A stretch of 12,877 nucleotides of DNA from Xanthoparmelia taractica. Taxonomy: Eukaryota > Ascomycota > Lecanoromycetes > Lecanorales > Parmeliaceae. The notes under the pieces were generated by a model, which saw only the letters and a program-made list of their open reading frames with translations, had not been told where the DNA came from and did not search any database. The stretch is from contig JANQBS010000585.1 of NCBI GenBank assembly GCA_033085395.1, positions 1-12,877 on the forward strand. Reading direction: 5' to 3'. The position numbers were made by a program, and so were the translations under genes. Below are positions 9,093-12,877 of this stretch, piece by piece. Position 1 is the first letter of the stretch. Every line of letters starts with the position of its first letter.

Positions 9093-9148
9093 CGAAGGTC
9101 TGCACGTAAAGTCCTGAACATGCGCTAAAAAGCTTGGCATGCTTGGCA
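9093..9148 (+). repeat. Left TIR of the nested Tc1-like element
   Basis: It matches the reverse complement of 10857-10912. Over the 53-bp core (9096-9148) there are four differences, all explained by CpA to TpA (or TpG to TpA) changes in the right copy. The inner end has two direct copies of GCTTGGCA (9132-9139 and 9141-9148). This copy is nearly free of RIP. Confidence 0.95.
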
Positions 9149-9149
9149 T

Positions 9150-10703
9150 TTAACAATATTCTTGAATAGCTTCATTTTTCTAGTATTTATTCTTCATGTA
9201 GCTACGAATATAATTATTCGCACGCTCGGTCGAGTTATACGATCGTATATCACCTCCGTCACGACCCTCTCTATACTCGTTACCCCCTCGTAAACGAATA
9301 ACCTCAGCAATATACCGAGGTATTCGCTCTATCTATCCCTGAATCCTCTTCTATATAAGCTCTACTTTTCAATAATAAATTTAAATCTATTCGATCTCCT
9401 TTCGAGTTATTAATACGTCTTTTTAAGTAATCTAACGCTTTATTTAAAATTAATATAACTTAATTATATTTAAATTTAAAGAATTATCGTATTATAATAT
9501 TTAAAAAATATCTAAGAATATAAAGACTAGCTTCTAATATCTAGAGATATATATTGAAGTCTTATCTTTTATAATAATAGTCTAAGATCTATTTAATTTA
9601 TATTTCTAAGCGAATTTTAAAAGCTTTAAAATAAGAATTTAAGTTTAATAAGCGAAGAAACTCGAGAATATTAAGAGATATAAATCTTCTTCTAATATCG
9701 ATATTATATAATTTCTTCTTTCTTTCTCTTAATAATAATTTTTTTAATCTTTATAATAAATTATCACTTAGGCTTCTTATTAGAAAGATTATATAAGCTT
9801 ATAAATTATATATCGATCTTAAGCTCTTAAGCCACTTTATATTCGAATTTCAAAGCTTTATTAATACGCTCGAGATTCTCGATATATATCTTCTTTTCTT
9901 TAGCTATTTCGACCTTTCAAATATAATAAAAATTCTTCTTATCGTAAAAAAAATAGCCTTAAAATATAAACTTTATAGCTTCTATAAAATAATAATAAAT
10001 AGCGAATTTAATAAAGACTTCGTGAGATTATCGCTATACTCGCACTCTTTCTCGTCGAGAGTTCAAGATTATACTTATTTTATTACTTCAGATCACGTTT
10101 TTTTAAATCCTCGATAATTTAATCTTAATATTATAAAACGAATTAATATTAAGCTTTTATTAGTCTTCGTAAGAGATAATTTCTTAATAATCTTATAGGA
10201 TCGAAAGTTATTTTTCTTAAAAATCTTTAGAATAGTTATTAAATAGATTTCTTACTCGGCGATTAATATAAAAGAGATCTTTTTATAATTATAGCGATTC
10301 TTTCGTATAACGATTAAAATAGTATTCTTTAAGTTAGATATAATAATTATAAAATAATTAGAACTTAAGGCATCTATAATATAGGATAATAATAACTTCT
10401 TGAAAATATTTGAATTATATTCTCTATCTCGGGTTTATTTCTAAAAATAACTAATAATATAACGAGATATTTTAGTCACTGCAGTGACGATTTTAATAGC
10501 AATTTTAGCTTCGACTAAAGTAAGTGCCTAAAGTCTAATCTTATTATTATAATTAATACTCTAAGTATTAGATATACTTATAAGAACTTAAGATTCTAGA
10601 GAAAATTATCTCTTATAATCTACTAAGGATTCTTCTTCTATTAGAAGATCTATAATATTCTCCTTCTTTTCTCCCTTTACGATAGTATACTTAGCATTAA
10701 CAT
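9150..10703 (-). pseudogene. Tc1-like DD34E transposase, RIP-degraded and frameshifted
   Basis: The coding trace uses three frames in turn. The N-terminal part (about 10695-10130) has a helix-turn-helix-like segment, TAVTKISRYIISYF near 10480, and then KKNNFRSYKIIKKLSLTK. The middle part (about 10110-9730) holds the first catalytic motif as VI*SNKIS, with Asn (codon 10084-10082) where the family has Asp, and GYFFYDKKNFYYI near 9958. The last part (about 9700-9150) has the second Asp intact in IIIKDKTS (codon 9566-9564) and, 34 codons on, Lys (codon 9461-9459) in NSLNLNIIKLY, where the family has Glu. The C-terminal text ERIPRYIAEVIRLRGGNEY fits fungal Tc1-type transposases, and the frame ends with TAA at 9152-9150, right at the TIR. 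Catalytic D-D-E has become N-D-K, so it cannot be active. ATGs at 10703 and 10697 precede it but lie in a different frame from the first segment. Confidence 0.85.
10475..10488. repeat. 14-bp perfect palindrome GTCACTGCAGTGAC
   Basis: It lies inside the helix-turn-helix-coding part of the Tc1-like transposase and keeps several CpA/TpG sites that are lost around it. It is probably coding only. Confidence 0.6.
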
Positions 10704-10734
10704 TATTTGTCTATAATATCGCTACAATACATAC

Positions 10735-10779
10735 ACTCCGCATATATGTACTCCGTATATATATACCCCATATATAGAG
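10735..10779. repeat. 15-bp subterminal repeat, three degenerate copies
   Basis: Units start at 10735 (ACTCCGCATATATGT), 10750 (ACTCCGTATATATAT) and 10765 (ACCCCATATATAGAG). They lie between the transposase start and the right TIR, so they could be transposase-binding or promoter elements. The first two differ at CpA and TpG sites in the RIP direction. Confidence 0.7.
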
Positions 10780-10856
10780 CATTGACATCGCTACTATATA
10801 TCATATATGCACCGCATTGATATCGCAAATACCGAAAATATGTATATTTTTGATAT

Positions 10857-10912
10857 TGCCAAGCATGCCAAGCTTTTTAGCGTATGTTTAGGACTTTACG
10901 TATAGACCTCCT
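10857..10912 (-). repeat. Right TIR of the nested Tc1-like element
   Basis: Reverse complement of 9093-9148, with differences at the extreme terminal bases and four RIP-type changes in the core: CGTATG for CGCATG, TTTAGG for TTCAGG, and CGTATAG for CGTGCAG (two changes). This is the promoter-proximal end of the minus-strand transposase. Confidence 0.95.
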
Positions 10913-10914
10913 TA
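10913..10914. other. TA target-site duplication, right side of the nested element
   Basis: TA directly follows the right TIR and pairs with the TA at 9091-9092. Confidence 0.85.
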
Positions 10915-11790
10915 TAAAGATAAGTTAAAAGCTATTTATATATATAAAGAAATAATTTATATATATCTAACGGATTACTTTAAATCTAAAACGTTATTTA
11001 TTTAGTTATTTTTATTTATTACGATATATACTCTCTTATTCTCTAAGATATTAAATTAAATCTTTTTTTAAAGCTTTTATTTAAAGATAACGAATAATAA
11101 AAGAAGTCTTTTATTTACGAATATATATTTAATAAGAGAAACTTAATTCTTACTTCTATCTTAAGCTTTATATCTTTATATATTATACTTAAAATATATA
11201 ACTCTAACTTTATTAGTAGAATTAAGAGCAATCTCTTTCTTATTTATATTATACGTATTTTTTTTAAAATATTATATTTTTAAATTATAAATTTAATAAG
11301 TTAAATTTATTATAATAACTTTATTAAATTATATATTATAGTACGCTCTTTATTTAGTGATTAACTAAATTGACTCTATAGCTTAAGATAATATTTTAGA
11401 AATATAGATATAATCTTATAATCTATTAATCTATAATTTCTTTTATCTATTGATATTTTATAAATTATCTCTCTAATACGTATAACTCTTAAAGATTAAT
11501 CCTATTCTATTAATTATAGAAATAATAATTATAGAACTTTCTTCTCTATAAAACTTAATTTCTATTTATCTTTATATACTTTTTAATAAGAATAGATCTT
11601 ATTATTAATATAACGATTTAGAATAATAGTAATAAGATTATAATATCGTGTAATTCGATTAATAATAGATTTCTTTTATTAAGAGTCTCTTATAGAATAA
11701 AAGAGTTTAATAATACTCGTTAATTATAAGGGCTAGATATTTCTTTTTAGATAATTTCTTCAAAGTTATTTTCTTCTTTTAAGTTATTAA
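10915..11790 (-). pseudogene. Pogo/Fot1-type transposase, N-terminal part (DNA-binding domains)
   Basis: This is the upstream half of the pogo gene, read on the minus strand. At about 11680-11590 a psq-like helix-turn-helix is suggested by KKSIINRITRYYNL and ILNRYINNK. At about 11545-11330 a CENP-B/Tc5-type DNA-binding domain is clearer: RVIRIREIIYKISIDKRNY, then FLKYYLKL*SQFS*SLNK, which matches the conserved end of that domain. The catalytic domain should begin between here and the Tc1 insertion at 10914; I did not locate the first catalytic Asp with confidence, and frames shift there. The start codon is not identifiable and is placed near 11790 from domain length. Together with 7950-9092 it would encode about 650-700 residues, somewhat long for the family because of the low-complexity tail. 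Confidence 0.72.
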
Positions 11791-12261
11791 TAAAGAGAAT
11801 AAGAAATATAACTTAATTATAATAAGAATTATAAATTAAAAAGTTTATTATTTAACTTTCTCGATTATCTATATTAATCGATATATATATATATATTATT
11901 ATTTTAAATAATAGAATATTAATAAAATCTTCGATCAAAATATAAAGAGATATACGAATAGTAGATATAGACTTTAAGCTAGTTATCTTCAAAATATATT
12001 CTAAAACCGCTTCTTTGTAATAGAGTAACGTAAATTATTAATCAACGTTTATTCGATATTTTTATATTAATTCTTTTTATATATTTTAATAAATATTATA
12101 ATATTATTATCGTCGATTACGATTATCTATAAATATAGTCGAAGTAAGATTTATATTATATTTATCGTCGAGTATAATTATTAGCGACGTTTAATTGATC
12201 TTGTTATCGCTAGATCTTTCTATTATACTTAATATTTACGTTAATTTTAATTATTTAAGAT

Positions 12262-12305
12262 TATATTAAAATATACTTATTATTATATTAAAATATACTT
12301 ATTAT
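12262..12305. repeat. 22-bp tandem repeat, two copies
   Basis: TATATTAAAATATACTTATTAT at 12262-12283 is repeated from 12284 with the same 22-base period; a decayed third copy may follow. It lies in the gene-free stretch. Confidence 0.85.
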
Positions 12306-12498
12306 TGTATTAAATTATTTATTATTTAACTCGAAGTGAGATATATATTATAATTAATAACTTATATATGAAATAGCGTGATCGAAGATTTATTACTATT
12401 AGCAAATCTCGTCGCTAAGATATAATTCTTTACTCTTCGCTCGACGCTAAGTAATCTTATCTTCGCCGAACCTTACTTTATATAATCTTATTATCATA

Positions 12499-12518
12499 TT
12501 ATAAAACACGTTTTATAA
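12499..12518. repeat. Inverted repeat TTATAAAAC-AC-GTTTTATAA
   Basis: Perfect 9-bp arms around a 2-base centre, in the gene-free region upstream of the pogo gene. It could be a binding site, but AT-rich DNA yields such palindromes by chance. Confidence 0.6.
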
Positions 12519-12544
12519 CTACGTATATATACTTTATACGTATT

Positions 12545-12556
12545 ATAGCTAGCTAT
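12545..12556. repeat. 12-bp palindrome ATAGCTAGCTAT
   Basis: A perfect palindrome flanked by ACGTA words on both sides (about 12537-12570). Confidence 0.5.
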
Positions 12557-12802
12557 TACGTACGTTACGTTATAATAATTTTCATAATATTTTAGAATCT
12601 AAAAAAAGAAATTCTAAATATCTATTAGAAATCACGTTAATAATTATTATATTACGATATTATACGAATATTTCAACTTAAATAATAATTTAAGTAGTAT
12701 TTCTAAGAGTAATAATTATTTTATTATCTTTTTAGATTAAGTACTAACCTAATTAAAAGCGATAATAATAATAAATATTATTATTATCACGAAAAATTAA
12801 GG

Positions 12803-12877
12803 TTACGGGTCGGAAAGGTGTGGTATATTTGATGGTATGGGACTAGTTTTTCGAATACCATACCGAAAGGTATGGGA
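12803..12877 (-). repeat. Right terminal inverted repeat of the outer element
   Basis: Reverse complement of 3-77 with a single difference. Inverted copies of TCCCATACC occupy 12869-12877 and 12834-12842. As on the left, CpA/TpG sites are preserved. Confidence 0.97.
12858..12875. repeat. Perfect terminal hairpin CCATACC-GAAA-GGTATGG
   Basis: A 7-bp stem closes a GAAA loop two bases from the end of the element. The left end has the same structure with one mismatch. Confidence 0.85.

Larger units (their letters stand above)
9093..10912 (-). mobile_element. Nested Tc1-like (DD34E) element, complete, 1820 bp
   Basis: The element has 56-bp terminal inverted repeats at 9093-9148 and 10857-10912 and is flanked by TA on both sides. 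It carries a single minus-strand transposase remnant, with a DD34E-type spacing. Its size is normal for fungal Tc1-type elements (about 1.8-1.9 kb). It sits inside the pogo transposase gene: pogo motifs continue on both sides of it, so it inserted after the outer element existed. It is RIP-mutated inside, and the right TIR is more mutated than the left. Confidence 0.93.
11795..12802. other. Gene-free subterminal region next to the right TIR
   Basis: About 1 kb of AT-rich DNA between the presumed pogo start and the right TIR. It has a 14-base ATATAT run near 11880, a 22-bp tandem repeat, two palindromes and a CG-richer patch at about 12395-12475. It would be the 5' region of the pogo gene. A minus-strand frame at about 12475-12360 is briefly protein-like, but I do not call a gene. 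Confidence 0.5.
1..12877. mobile_element. TIR-bounded 12.9-kb composite element, RIP-degraded
   Basis: The two window ends are a 75-bp inverted repeat pair, so the whole window behaves as one element. A TA dinucleotide at 1-2 lies just outside the left repeat and would fit the TA target duplication of the Tc1/mariner superfamily; the matching right TA would lie just beyond the window and cannot be seen. The only transposase next to an outer TIR is the minus-strand pogo-type remnant, and I infer that it belongs to this element. Ordinary fungal pogo/Fot1 elements are about 2-3 kb, so roughly 8-9 kb here is extra: a nested 1.8-kb Tc1-like element, a Gag-like gene, and + strand genes of unknown kind. 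Whether these are nested insertions or cargo is not settled. The interior is saturated with RIP-type changes. Confidence 0.85.

Noticed and set aside
8896..9156. Minus-strand ORF of 86 codons starting in the left Tc1 TIR
   Set aside because: It begins in the terminal repeat of the nested element and runs through the pogo gene in the wrong frame; the pogo motifs are in another frame.
9230..10690. Single continuous minus-strand frame through the whole Tc1 gene
   Set aside because: It stays free of TGA for long stretches but loses family motifs after about 10130; the catalytic and C-terminal motifs are in two other frames, so the gene is frameshifted.
1..12877. CRISPR array, tRNA or rRNA genes
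   Set aside because: No regularly spaced repeats with unique spacers and no recognisable RNA gene were seen on either strand.

Overview
The window is a repeat from a filamentous ascomycete (Pezizomycotina) that has gone through repeat-induced point mutation (RIP). Three things point there: extreme A+T, strong loss of CpA/TpG in favour of TpA, and former reading frames that can be followed for hundreds of codons with stops almost only TAA or TAG (what RIP makes from CAA, CAG and TGG). I see no intact protein gene, tRNA or rRNA. The exact species cannot be read from the sequence; Dothideomycetes is a guess.

The window is bounded by one 75-bp terminal inverted repeat pair (3-77 and 12803-12877, one mismatch) next to a TA at 1-2. 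So it is essentially one TIR element of about 12.9 kb, probably a pogo/Fot1-type (Tc1/mariner superfamily) element swollen by other sequence. Layout: left TIR; + strand remnants of unrecognised genes (about 178-490, 689-3158, 3104-5060); a less mutated regulatory-looking stretch (about 5040-5640); a + strand retrotransposon Gag-like remnant (5648-7486); then a minus-strand pogo-type transposase (about 11790 down to 7950), split by a complete nested Tc1-like element (9093-10912) with 56-bp TIRs, a TA duplication and its own minus-strand DD34E transposase remnant; then about 1 kb of gene-free DNA and the right TIR.

Both transposases are dead. Several catalytic acids are changed (D to N, E to K), and every one I located fits a single TpG to TpA change. 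The outer TIRs, in contrast, keep their CpA sites. That contrast, the apparent + strand cargo, and the Tc1 element inside the pogo gene are the main points of interest. Frames were read by eye, so frameshift points and gene ends are approximate.
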